From NCBI GenBank assembly GCA_003477185.1, contig DMTJ01000383.1, positions 1 through 29,274 on the forward strand: 29,274 nucleotides of DNA, in the 5' to 3' direction. Shown piece by piece: positions 14,938 through 24,572 of the stretch. How positions within the stretch are numbered: position 1 is the stretch's first letter; every line of letters begins with the position of its first letter. The stretch is from Lentisphaeria bacterium (GTDB taxonomy: Bacteria > Verrucomicrobiota > Lentisphaeria > JABSQK01 > UBA12247). The notes under the pieces were generated by a model that was not told the origin of the DNA, searched no databases, and was given only the letters and a program-made list of their open reading frames with translations. The position numbers and the translations under genes were made by a program.

Positions 14938-15527
14938 CCCCCTGACCCGACTGCTCCGCTATTCGCCTGGCCGGCCGGCTCCCCGTCGCTGATGCCGCGC
15001 GGCGCCGCCACCATCAAGGACGGCAAGATGATCCTCGCCAATGGGGCCATGAACGCGCCCGGCGCTGGCCACACCTTGTCTGAGGCATTGCAACTCACGC
15101 ATGAGCTGACACTTGAGTGCATCTTCACACCCGATACCCTGAATCAATCGGGGCTCGCCCGAATCGTCACTCTGTCGCGTGATGCCTACCACCGCAACGT
15201 CACCCTCGGGCAATCTGGAGACAACCTCGTGCTCCGGTTGCGAACTCCGCACACCGGCGACAATGGCGCCGAACCAGAAGTCACTTTTGGCACGCTGAAA
15301 GCGGGCACGCATCGGCATGTGGTGGTCAGCTATACGAACGGGGTACTAAGCTGCTACCAAGACGGCCAGCAGGTACTCTTCAGCGACCAGATCCGTGGCG
15401 ACCTTTGCAACTAGGCCGAGTACGAGCTCGTATTCGGAGACGAGTGGCAGGATCCACGATATTGGCAAGTGACGATCAAGCGGGTCACAATGCTTCGCGA
15501 GGCACTTCAGCCAGCCGCCGCTCTAGC
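14938..15527 (+). pseudogene. decayed LamG / concanavalin-A-like domain, probably the 3' part of the PQQ gene
   Basis: One frame carries a lectin-like jelly-roll pattern: LTHELTLECIFTPDTLNQSG, RIVTLSRDAYHRNVTLGQSG, NLVLRLRTPHTG, HRHVVVSYTNGVLSCYQDGQ, then an in-frame TAG at 15412-15414, then YELVFGDEWQDPRYWQVTIK. The LTLE, NFTLGQ-like, VVVSY and LVFGDEW strands are typical of LamG-type domains in planctomycete proteins. The reading frame lacks its own convincing start and continues directly from the PQQ relic, so I read the two as one former exported propeller-lectin protein. It ends next to the tRNA gene. Two palindrome copies lie in or beside it. Confidence 0.7.
15239..15251. repeat. dispersed palindrome, copy 3 (in the LamG relic)
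   Basis: TGCGAACTCCGCA has 6-bp arms around a central C with one A-C mismatch. It encodes the L-R-T-P part of a LamG strand, so the host sequence tolerated or incorporated it. Confidence 0.75.
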
Positions 15528-15529
15528 GC

Positions 15530-15550
15530 GCATTGCGAACTCCGCAATGC
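15530..15550. repeat. dispersed palindrome, copy 4 (between the LamG relic and tRNA-Glu)
   Basis: The core TTGCGAACTCCGCAA is extended by GCA and TGC to 21 bases, with a single A-C mismatch. It lies 20 bases beyond the 3' end of the tRNA gene on the tRNA's own strand, where it could act as a terminator hairpin for the tRNA, although no U-run follows. Confidence 0.8.
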
Positions 15551-15569
15551 CCGCTGAATTGCGAGAAGG

Positions 15570-15646
15570 TGGTACCCCCAACCGGATTCGAACCGGTGTT
15601 ACCAGGATGAGAACCTGGCGTCCTAGGCCGTCTAGACGATAGGGGC
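15570..15646 (-). tRNA. tRNA-Glu (anticodon CTC)
   Basis: On the minus strand GCCCCTA (from 15646) pairs with TGGGGGT to close the acceptor stem, with two G-U pairs. The D-arm region TCGTCTAGACGGCCTAGGA matches the usual tRNA-Glu sequence. The anticodon stem CCAGG/CCTGG encloses the loop TTCTCAT, giving anticodon CTC (15609-15611 on the plus strand). The T arm is ACCGG-TTCGAAT-CCGGT. Discriminator A is followed by an encoded CCA (15570-15572). It decodes GAG. Confidence 0.95.
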
Positions 15647-15664
15647 ATTCCACGCGAAGCCGGT

Positions 15665-15693
15665 ATCATAACCGCCTTCGCGTCACAAGACAA
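15665..15693 (-). promoter_or_regulatory. sigma70-type promoter of tRNA-Glu
   Basis: On the minus strand TTGTCT (15688-15693) and TATGAT (15665-15670) are separated by exactly 17 bases. Transcription would start about 8-12 bases before the tRNA 5' end at 15646. The same DNA forms an inverted repeat, ACGCGAAG (15652-15659) with CTTCGCGT (15676-15683), overlapping the -10 box. Confidence 0.6.
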
Positions 15694-16246
15694 AACGCTT
15701 TCTTTCAGCCAGCCATATTTCGGTGCAGGTCTATCCAGGACATGCGCCGGCACGAACCGTACTCAACTATGGCCTTTTCATCAGCGGGGTGGTCGCCTTT
15801 ATCGGGGTGTTCTCTTAACGCGGTTGGTGCCACCTACGAGTTTCAGTGAGGCCTAGCCAGACGGTGGCAACTTCCCCTCTCTCCGGTAATTCGAACGCAT
15901 TTACATAGGCCCGGTGCGCGAGCGACGCGCTAGAATCGTCGGTGATGACGTCACTGCGATTCCTGCAGCGGACCTACTTGCCAACCTGCGTCGTGAGATT
16001 TTGGGGTGACGGTTGATTTCGATCGGGGGGCGCACGCCGACGACCTTGCGGAACCCCTATGCTGCACCGTGAATTGGAAAAAAATAATTGGATCCTGTCT
16101 GTCTTTCCCTTCCTTCCAAGCTGTAGAATACGGGATTGTTGCCTGCAGCTTTCCAGAGGAAAGTGGAACGGTCGAGGCAACCTGCATGTCGGTCCTGCGC
16201 TTGATCTCTAAGCCCAACTGGGGGCGAATGATTTGACCCCCACTCA
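15694..16246. other. gene-free stretch between tRNA-Glu and the peroxiredoxin terminator
   Basis: I see no convincing gene in these 553 bases. One short plus-strand frame ending at 15818-15820 (TAA) reads VLNYGLFISGVVAFIGVFS, like the last membrane helix of a lost protein, but nothing supports it upstream. A more AT-rich patch lies at about 16070-16140. Other frames have no ribosome sites and no recognisable motifs. Confidence 0.4.
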
Positions 16247-16270
16247 GGGCAGCCCGGAACCGGGCTGCCC
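16247..16270 (-). terminator. hairpin terminator downstream of the peroxiredoxin gene
   Basis: GGGCAGCCCGG-AA-CCGGGCTGCCC is a perfect 11-bp inverted repeat lying 10 bases beyond the peroxiredoxin stop codon. No T-run follows on the minus strand, so it may be a transcript-stabilising hairpin or an imperfect intrinsic terminator. Confidence 0.65.
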
Positions 16271-16280
16271 CGGCTTACCG

Positions 16281-16868
16281 TCAGTGGCTGGCGAGGTAGC
16301 TCGCAACACCTTCGGCGGATGGAGTCATCGCGTCGTCGCCGTCCTTCCAGTCAGCGGGACAGACATCACCATGGGTCTCATGGAAGATCAACGCGTCCAA
16401 GGTGCGGACCGCCTCGTCAATGTTCCGCCCGATTGGCAGATCATTGATGGTCGAGTGGCGCACAACGCCTTCCTTGTCGATCAGAAACAGACCGCGCAAG
16501 GCAACACTTTCGTTCAACAGGATGCCGTAGTCGCGGGCAATCTGTTTGCTGAGATCTGCCACCAGCGGATAGCCAACTCGGCCAATGCCGCCAGCTTCCG
16601 GTGCGGTCTCGCGCCACGCGAAATGCGTGAAATGGGAGTCGACAGACACGCCGATCACTTCGCAGCCACGGCTCTTGAACTCGCTCAGCTTGCGGTCGAA
16701 AGCGATGATCTCGCTCGGACAGACGAAGGTGAAGTCGAGCGGATAGAAGAAAAGCACCACGTACTTTCCCTTTTGGCTGGAAAGGGTGAAGGCCTCGTCA
16801 AAGGACCCATCAGCCATGACGGCGGTAGCGGTGAAATCAGGTGCGGGGTTGGTAACAAGAGTGGCCAT
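16281..16868 (-). CDS. 2-Cys peroxiredoxin (AhpC/TSA family)
   Basis: The 195-residue product is a typical 2-Cys peroxiredoxin that reduces hydrogen peroxide and organic peroxides. The peroxidatic cysteine C50 sits in FYPLDFTFVCPSE with T47 nearby, the catalytic arginine is R125 (VALRG), and the resolving cysteine C170 is in HGDVCPADW. Length and motif order are standard for the Prx1/AhpC group. I chose the ATG at 16866-16868 because GGAG lies seven bases upstream and MATLVTNPAPDF is the normal family start; an upstream extension of 40 codons would overlap tgt. It follows tgt by 67 bases. With yaaA upstream of tgt this gives a cluster with two peroxide-related genes. Confidence 0.95.
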   Translation of the reverse strand: MATLVTNPAPDFTATAVMADGSFDEAFTLSSQKGKYVVLFFYPLDFTFVCPSEIIAFDRKLSEFKSRGCEVIGVSVDSHFTHFAWRETAPEAGGIGRVGYPLVADLSKQIARDYGILLNESVALRGLFLIDKEGVVRHSTINDLPIGRNIDEAVRTLDALIFHETHGDVCPADWKDGDDAMTPSAEGVASYLASH

Positions 16869-16935
16869 AACAGCTCCAGGATTCGGGTGAGAAGAAAGGG
16901 ATACAGTAACTCGTCCGCTGTGGTTTCCAGTGGGA

Positions 16936-18818
<1,883 letters not shown>

Positions 18819-18833
18819 GATCTATTCCAAGGT

Positions 18834-18848
18834 TTGCGAACTCCGCAA
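18834..18848. repeat. dispersed palindrome, copy 6 (just upstream of yaaA)
   Basis: TTGCGAACTCCGCAA has 7-bp arms with one A-C mismatch. It ends 15 bases before the yaaA start codon, within the leader and close to the ribosome-binding zone. The rest of the 200-base divergent spacer to hom shows no clear promoter boxes. Confidence 0.8.
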
Positions 18849-19020
18849 CTCTAGCGTCGATCGTCTGAAGTGAGCCAACAGATCGCGAGAAAGACGAACG
18901 AAGCGGAAGATTCCTGACAAGTCTGCGCCCCGGTGTAGCGTACCCAGTTTTGCGCCAGAATCACGGGATTTTCCTGTGCTGGCAGGCTACACAATCGCCT
19001 GAGAAACTATGGGGCACATC

Positions 19021-20313
19021 ATGAAAGAGATCCGCGTCGGCTTGTTGGGATTTGGTACCATCGGCACTGGGATGGTAAAATGGATTCAGGATAACGGCGA
19101 ACTAATCGCCGCCAGAACCGGCATTACCCTGACCACTACCCGCATTGCTGATCTCGACATTACCACGGATCGTGGGGTGTCTTTGCCGGAGGGCGTACTG
19201 ACGACGGATGCGAACGATGTGCTGCATGGCGATGATGTCGACGTGGTCGTCGAACTCGTCGGTGGGACCGGGATCGCGCTCACCTTTGTGCTTGCTGCAT
19301 TGAACGCGGGTAAGCCCGTCGTGACGGCTAACAAAGCGTTGCTCGCCTATCATGGCGATGAAATTTTTGCAGCGGCAAGTGCCAATCACGTCGATGTCTA
19401 TTACGAGGCAAGTGTTGGCGGCGGCATCCCAATCATCAAGGCATTTCGCGAAGGGCTGGTGGCGAACAACGTCACCGCCGCTTACGGAATTCTGAATGGC
19501 ACTTGTAACTACATTCTCACCCGTATGGAGCGCGAAGGCGCACCGTTCGACCAGATTCTGAGCGAGGCGCAGGCGCTTGGCTTTGCTGAGGCCGAGCCAT
19601 CGCTGGATGTGGATGGCGATGACACCGCCCACAAAGCCTGCGTGCTGGGCTCGCTGGCCTGCGGCAAGTGGCTGGGCATGGATTCGATTGCCAAGCAGGG
19701 GATTCGCGATGTTACCACCGATGACATCAGCATCGCCTTAGAAGCGGGGTATCGCATCAAGCTACTGGGCATCATCAAGCAAGATAAGGACGGCCTGCAG
19801 ATTCGCGTACAGCCAACGCTGGTGCCGATTAAGTCGATGATCGGCGGCGTGATGGAAGTGTACAACGCGGTCTTCGTGACTGGCGACGCCGTGGGCGACA
19901 CCATGTTCTACGGTGCTGGTGCCGGACGCGATGCGACCGCCAGTGCGGTGATCGCAGATCTTGTCGATGTAGGCCTGAACCTGGCTAACGGCACGGCACG
20001 CCGGACCCCGCCATTCTGTCCCTACAACGACAGTGTCAGTCTCCCCCCAGCCGCCGACATCGTCACACGCCACTACGTGCGCGTACATGCGGAGGATCAG
20101 CCGAACGTGATGGCCCAGTTAACGGCCGCGTTTGGCAAAGCAGGTATTGGACTGGCAGAGGTCATCCAGCACCAGACGTCCGGCCCAAGTGTGCCGATCG
20201 TTTTCATGACCCATCCGGCCCGCGAAGGCCTGGTCACCGAGACGCTGGAGCAGATTTCTGATCTGGCCGCGGTGACCGCACCACCGGTTCATTTTCGTAT
20301 CGAAGACATGTGA
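19021..20313 (+). CDS. hom: homoserine dehydrogenase
   Basis: The 430-residue enzyme reduces aspartate semialdehyde to homoserine, the branch point to threonine, isoleucine and methionine. The N-terminal nucleotide-binding motif is GLLGFGTIGTG (8-18). The catalytic domain contains KPVVTANKALLA, EASVGGGIPIIKAFREGL, GILNGTCNYILTRM and AEPSLDVDGDDTAHK. A C-terminal ACT domain (about 350-430, YVRVHAEDQPNVMAQLTAAF) suggests feedback control by threonine or a related amino acid. I prefer the ATG at 19021 because MKEIRVGLLGFG is the usual family start; an ATG 12 bases upstream (19009) is also possible. cimA follows after 49 bases in the same direction, consistent with a shared isoleucine pathway. 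Confidence 0.97.
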   Translation: MKEIRVGLLGFGTIGTGMVKWIQDNGELIAARTGITLTTTRIADLDITTDRGVSLPEGVLTTDANDVLHGDDVDVVVELVGGTGIALTFVLAALNAGKPVVTANKALLAYHGDEIFAAASANHVDVYYEASVGGGIPIIKAFREGLVANNVTAAYGILNGTCNYILTRMEREGAPFDQILSEAQALGFAEAEPSLDVDGDDTAHKACVLGSLACGKWLGMDSIAKQGIRDVTTDDISIALEAGYRIKLLGIIKQDKDGLQIRVQPTLVPIKSMIGGVMEVYNAVFVTGDAVGDTMFYGAGAGRDATASAVIADLVDVGLNLANGTARRTPPFCPYNDSVSLPPAADIVTRHYVRVHAEDQPNVMAQLTAAFGKAGIGLAEVIQHQTSGPSVPIVFMTHPAREGLVTETLEQISDLAAVTAPPVHFRIEDM

Positions 20314-20362
20314 GCGCTTTCCGCGCTGAAGCCTGCACAGAATCAGGCAAGGAGATAGTGTG

Positions 20363-21946
20363 ATGTCCAACACCATAAAAATTTACGACACGACCCTACG
20401 CGACGGCGCACAAGCAGAAGGGGTTTCCTTCTCAAAGATCGACAAAGTCCGCATCGCCCGGATGCTCGACAGCTTCGGCGTCAGCTACATCGAAGGCGGC
20501 TGGCCAGGCTCGAACCCCAAAGACATGGGCTTCTTCGAGGATGTCCGCGGGCTGACGTTCGAACATGCGAAGATCGCAGCGTTCGGCAGCACCCGACGTG
20601 CCACCAACAGCGTCGAGGACGACTACAACATCAAGCTGCTGCTGCAGGCCGAGTCACCGGCAGTAACGATCGTTGGCAAGAGCTCGCTGCTACACGTGAA
20701 CTACGTCCTGCGCGTGGACCCAGACGTGAACCTCACGCTCATCGGCGACTCCTGCCAGTACCTGCGTGATCAGGGCCGCGAGGTCATCTACGACGCCGAG
20801 CACTTCTTCGACGGCTACGAAGAGAATGCTGACTACACGATGTCGACCATCCTGGCGGCCGCAAACTCCGGTGCCCACTGCATCGTGCTTTGCGACACCA
20901 ATGGCGGCAGCTTGCCGAGTCGCGTCACCCAGATCGTGACTGAAGTGCGCAGGCGCTTGCCCGAAGGTGTAGAAGTAGGCATCCACACGCACAACGACAG
21001 CGGCTGCGGCGTTGCCAACTCGATCGCTGCAATCGAGTCTGGAGCCGTGCACATCCAGGGCACGATCAACGGCATCGGCGAGCGCTGCGGCAATGCCGAC
21101 CTCTGCTCCGTGATCCCGAATCTAGAGCTGAAGATGGGCAGGCGCTGTCTTCCCGACGGCCGCCTGGCGCTGTTGAAAGAGACCAGCGACTTCGTCACCG
21201 ACCTGGCGAACATGCAGCCGAACATTCGCCTGCCCTACGTCGGGGCCACAGCCTTTGCCCACAAGGGCGGCATTCACGTGGACGCCGTCAAGAAGGTCTC
21301 CAAGTCCTACGAGCACATCGAGCCAGAGCAGGTTGGCAATCGCCGGCGCGTTCTCGTCTCCGACCTGTCCGGCGGCGCGAGCGTGCTGATGAAGGCCGAA
21401 GAGCACAACATCAAGCTCGAGGCAAAGAGTCCTGAAGTGAAGGCAATTCTCGCCGAGCTGAAGAAGCTCGAGAACCAAGGCTACGAGTTCGAGGCAGCCG
21501 GCGCATCCTTTCAGGTGTTGATGCAGAAGATTCTCGAGACCCATACGCCGTTCTTCAAACTCGACGGCTATCGTGTGATCGTCGAAAAGCGCGGCCATGA
21601 CGAGCCATGCCTCAGCGAAGCCACCGTGAAGGTGATTGTGAACGGGGAGACAGAGCTCTCTGCTGCAGAAGGCGACGGTCCGGTGAACGCGTTGGATCAG
21701 GCACTGCGCAAGGCCCTCATGCGCTTTTACCCGCAGGTCGCAGACGTGCAGCTACGCGACTTCAAGGTACGCATTGTCGAAGGCGAGACTGGGACCGCAG
21801 CCCGCACGCGGGTACTGATTGAGTCCAGCGATGGTAAGCGCAACTGGGGCACAGTCGGTGTCAGCGAGAACATTATCGAGGCATCTTGGGAAGCCTTGGT
21901 CGACTCGGTCGAATATGCCCTCTACGAGGGCGCCAAAGACCACTGA
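20363..21946 (+). CDS. cimA: (R)-citramalate synthase
   Basis: The 527-residue product is of the isopropylmalate/citramalate synthase family. Its CimA-type opening is IYDTTLRDGAQAEGVSFS and YIEGGWPGSNPKD, followed by LCDTNGGSLPSRV, the metal-binding HTHNDSGCGVANS, and GTINGIGERCGNADL. About residues 395-527 form the LeuA-type regulatory dimer domain (FKLDGYRVIVEKRG, VKVIVNGETELSAAEGDGPV). The enzyme joins pyruvate and acetyl-CoA to citramalate, giving a threonine-independent route to 2-oxobutyrate and isoleucine. AAGGAGA lies seven bases before the ATG at 20363; a GTG directly before it is the less likely start. Pairing with hom shows an amino-acid operon and suggests that isoleucine is made by the pyruvate route. 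Confidence 0.95.
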   Translation: MSNTIKIYDTTLRDGAQAEGVSFSKIDKVRIARMLDSFGVSYIEGGWPGSNPKDMGFFEDVRGLTFEHAKIAAFGSTRRATNSVEDDYNIKLLLQAESPAVTIVGKSSLLHVNYVLRVDPDVNLTLIGDSCQYLRDQGREVIYDAEHFFDGYEENADYTMSTILAAANSGAHCIVLCDTNGGSLPSRVTQIVTEVRRRLPEGVEVGIHTHNDSGCGVANSIAAIESGAVHIQGTINGIGERCGNADLCSVIPNLELKMGRRCLPDGRLALLKETSDFVTDLANMQPNIRLPYVGATAFAHKGGIHVDAVKKVSKSYEHIEPEQVGNRRRVLVSDLSGGASVLMKAEEHNIKLEAKSPEVKAILAELKKLENQGYEFEAAGASFQVLMQKILETHTPFFKLDGYRVIVEKRGHDEPCLSEATVKVIVNGETELSAAEGDGPVNALDQALRKALMRFYPQVADVQLRDFKVRIVEGETGTAARTRVLIESSDGKRNWGTVGVSENIIEASWEALVDSVEYALYEGAKDH

Positions 21947-22013
21947 CATCGCTTTCCCAGGGAGGCTGGGGCCTCAGGCTAACTCAAAGCCGAGGGCCTC
22001 GGCCAGCTGCTAG

Positions 22014-22031
22014 GCGAGCTATTTCGCTCGC
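22014..22031 (+). terminator. possible terminator of the hom-cimA operon
   Basis: GCGAGC-TATTTC-GCTCGC is a 6-bp hairpin with a six-base loop, followed by TTCTT. A second hairpin, GCCGAG/CTCGGC, lies just before it near 21990. It sits in the 188-base convergent gap between cimA and the GT-C/TPR gene. The T-tract is short, so confidence is limited. Confidence 0.4.
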
Positions 22032-22134
22032 TTCTTGCCAGCCACAGTGACGCATGGCTTCAAGGCTGATCCCCCGAAAAACGACAGCACCAACCACAGC
22101 ATGTCTTTCGCGGTCTGTCACTGAAGCTGCACCT

Positions 22135-24483
22135 TCATCGATGTGCACCTTCGATCTCTTGCACGCGTTTCAAACTCCCGGCTGCCGCCTGGTGCGACGG
22201 ATCAATCTTCAGCGCTCGCTCGAAGCAGTCGACCGCCTTGGCCCATTCCTTTTGCCTAGCCCAGATGTTGCCAAGGTTGGTGTACGTATTGGCGTCTGGT
22301 GCCAAAGCCAGCGCGGCCCGAAACGCCTCGCTGGCACCAGGTAAATCGCCCGTCTGCGTCAAGCAGAAGGCGTACTCACGGTGCACTCTCGGGTTTGCGG
22401 AGTCCGCAACCGTGAGTTGGCGAAGCGCGGGCAAGGCCGCCGCATAGGCCTTGGCCTGCAGGCTCTCCGCTACGATCGCTCGATAGATCGGCACTGCTAT
22501 GCTGATCTCGGCCTGCGCCAGATGATCCAGGGCCTCGTCGGGCCGCCCCAGATCCGTCAGACAGCTCGCGATCCCCCTGAGCGCAACGGCATGGTCGGGC
22601 GCCTGCTTCAGGATGATCCGATACTCGTTAAGAGCACGCTCCAACTTCCCAGACTCGCGCAACGCCCGAGCGAGGTTCTGGCGGGCGGGGATCAGGTCCG
22701 GCTGGAGTTCCAGCGCCTTGGCAAACAGGGGCATTGCCTCGGACAGCTTCCCTGCCTTGGCGAAGGCCTGCCCTTGGTTCACATACACGTTTACCCATCC
22801 CGGCTTCAGAGCCAGGGCTCTGTCGTAGAGTCTGCTGGCTTCGGCTTGGTTGCCGCTGGCAGCCGTAAGGCCTGCCAGCTCCAGGGTGGCCTCGGCATGC
22901 GCGGGCTCCAGTTCTACGGCACGAGCGAGTGCGGACTCCGCAGCTTCCAGCCTCCCCGAGCGCTTGAGAGCCAGGCCCAGGTTGTACTGCGCTTCCGGCA
23001 GATTCTGGTTCAAGGCGACCGCGCGCTCAAGGTGCGGGAGCGCCTCTTCTAAGCGATTGTCTTTCAGATACGCAGCTCCAAGTGCGGCGCGGGACTTAGC
23101 CCAGTCGGGGGCATGCTTGATCGACTCCACCAAGTGGCCGATGGCCTTTTCGCCTTCCCCGCGCAGAAACAGATGCCTGCCCAGCATTTCGTGAACCATG
23201 TGGTTGGTAGGCGAGTATTGAAGCGCATGCGCGGCCAACGTATCGGTGTTACGCCAGGTCCCCACTTGGCGGTGGGCCAGCAGCGCCAAAACAGCCACGG
23301 CAACTGCGGAGATCGCACCGACTGCGCCCCGCAGCTTAGGCCGCGATTCGACACAATCGCGAAGGCCCCATGCGAGCGCGATAAACACGCCGATGAGCGG
23401 GACATAGGTATAGCGATCAGCCATCGCCTGCGCCCCCACCTGCACGATCCCGATCACTGGCACCAACGTGCCCACGTACCAGAGCCAGCCAACCACAAGA
23501 TACGGTTTGCGAACTCCGCAACGCACGGCTCCGTAGGATACGGCGATCAGCAGTCCGGCCGCGCCAATGATCTTGAGCATCGACAGCGAGGCTAAGGGGT
23601 GCGGGTAGTAATAGATCAGCCCGATCGGGGCGATGGTATGCCAGAGATACCCCACGTAGGCCACGATTGCATTGGTGAAGCGGTGGCTGAGCGGAATCAC
23701 ATCGGTACTTGCCACCGCCTCGCCTTGGGCGATCACGACCAACGCACAAAACACGATCGCCAGGCCCAGCAAGGGCAGCTTCTCGATCGCCAAGCGCCGA
23801 AACTCCGGCAGTGCCGACCGGCCCTGCGACAGCGACACTCGCTTCAGCGGCCAGATGTCCATCAGCAGCAGTACACACGGGACGGTGACCAGCATTTGCT
23901 TGGCGAGCAAGCCTAGGAGTAGACAGCCCGCGACGGCAAGATAGCGCAGGGTTCCAGGCTTCCGGGCATACCGCACGTACAGCCATAACGTCAGCATCCA
24001 GAGGACTGTGCTCAGCGTGTCCTTGCGTTCCGATACCCAGGCGACGGACTCGACGTGCAGGGGATGAATCGCGAACAGTGTCGCGACCAGTAACGAGGGC
24101 CAAAGCTGACGCGTGGCGAGATGCAGGACGCGCAATAACAGACAGCTGGCCAGGATATGCATCAGCAGGTTGCTGAGGTGATGCCCGCCAGCATTAAGCC
24201 CGAACAGGGCGCAGTCAACCATGTGCGCCAGCCAGGTAAGCGGATGGTAGTTCGAGGAGTGAAACGCGGTAAAGGCCCAGCGAATCCCGGTGCCGGTCAG
24301 GCCGGCCTGCACCTGTGCGTTCTCAACGATGTAATCGACGTCGTCGAAAGCGACAAACTCGAAGCTGTGCACCGGCCAGAACACGGCCAGTGTCAGCGTG
24401 ATCAGGGCGATGTACACGGCCACGACGGTCGCCGTCGAGTCTACGGTAGGTGACGCAGGCTTACCTGCAGAGGACTTCGCCAT
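22135..24483 (-). CDS. GT-C-type polytopic membrane protein with C-terminal TPR repeats
   Basis: The 782-residue product has about ten membrane segments in residues 1-415 and a TPR superhelix of eight or more repeats from about 420 to the end (GAAYLKDNRLEEALPHLERA, YNLGLALKRSGRLEAAE). The N-terminal half matches the TMTC/PMT-like pattern: an acidic pair in the first loop (VAFDDVDYIVENAQV), NYHPLTWLAHMVDCALFG, GGHHLSNLLMHIL, AIHPLHVESVAWVSERKDTL and AMADRYTYVPLIG. Such proteins are presumed to transfer a sugar from a lipid carrier to protein or glycan, with the TPR part binding a partner. The gene contains three copies of the dispersed palindrome in two reading frames (22395, 22930, 23507). 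The ATG at 24481-24483 lacks a strong Shine-Dalgarno. Confidence 0.85.
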   Translation of the reverse strand: MAKSSAGKPASPTVDSTATVVAVYIALITLTLAVFWPVHSFEFVAFDDVDYIVENAQVQAGLTGTGIRWAFTAFHSSNYHPLTWLAHMVDCALFGLNAGGHHLSNLLMHILASCLLLRVLHLATRQLWPSLLVATLFAIHPLHVESVAWVSERKDTLSTVLWMLTLWLYVRYARKPGTLRYLAVAGCLLLGLLAKQMLVTVPCVLLLMDIWPLKRVSLSQGRSALPEFRRLAIEKLPLLGLAIVFCALVVIAQGEAVASTDVIPLSHRFTNAIVAYVGYLWHTIAPIGLIYYYPHPLASLSMLKIIGAAGLLIAVSYGAVRCGVRKPYLVVGWLWYVGTLVPVIGIVQVGAQAMADRYTYVPLIGVFIALAWGLRDCVESRPKLRGAVGAISAVAVAVLALLAHRQVGTWRNTDTLAAHALQYSPTNHMVHEMLGRHLFLRGEGEKAIGHLVESIKHAPDWAKSRAALGAAYLKDNRLEEALPHLERAVALNQNLPEAQYNLGLALKRSGRLEAAESALARAVELEPAHAEATLELAGLTAASGNQAEASRLYDRALALKPGWVNVYVNQGQAFAKAGKLSEAMPLFAKALELQPDLIPARQNLARALRESGKLERALNEYRIILKQAPDHAVALRGIASCLTDLGRPDEALDHLAQAEISIAVPIYRAIVAESLQAKAYAAALPALRQLTVADSANPRVHREYAFCLTQTGDLPGASEAFRAALALAPDANTYTNLGNIWARQKEWAKAVDCFERALKIDPSHQAAAGSLKRVQEIEGAHR
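22395..22409. repeat. dispersed palindrome, copy 7 (in the TPR part)
   Basis: TTGCGGAGTCCGCAA is a perfect copy inside the GT-C/TPR gene. On the coding strand it reads V-A-D-S-A-N, in the linker between two TPR helices. Confidence 0.85.
22930..22942. repeat. dispersed palindrome, copy 8 (in the TPR part)
   Basis: TGCGGACTCCGCA has perfect 6-bp arms and reads A-E-S-A on the coding strand, within a TPR helix (EAAESALARA). Because the encoded residues are usual for TPRs, a chance origin cannot be excluded for this copy alone. Confidence 0.7.
23507..23521. repeat. dispersed palindrome, copy 9 (in the membrane part)
   Basis: TTGCGAACTCCGCAA has 7-bp arms with one mismatch. It is read as C-G-V-R-K on the coding strand, in a loop after a membrane segment. 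The reading frame differs from that of copies 7 and 8 in the same gene. Confidence 0.82.
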
Positions 24484-24572
24484 CGATTCAAAAATCCGGC
24501 TAGAAGAAAGAGTGGCCCTACCTTAGCAGGCCGTGGCCAAATGCCACATCCAAACCCAGATCGGGAACCGCG

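Noticed and set aside
15570..15646. Integration site (att) at tRNA-Glu
   Set aside because: I found no duplicated tRNA 3' end, integrase gene or phage-like genes on either side.
15740..15820. Short plus-strand frame ending VLNYGLFISGVVAFIGVFS
   Set aside because: Looks like a terminal membrane helix, but no start, ribosome site or upstream coding sequence could be traced.
16006..16236. Plus-strand open frame of 76 codons before the peroxiredoxin terminator
   Set aside because: No ribosome site, no recognisable motif, and atypical composition in a gene-free stretch.
23305..23317. Another palindrome copy in the GT-C/TPR gene (TGCGGAGATCGCA)
   Set aside because: The arms are broken at the centre, so it was not counted as an intact copy, though it matches the diverged copy at 1017-1031.
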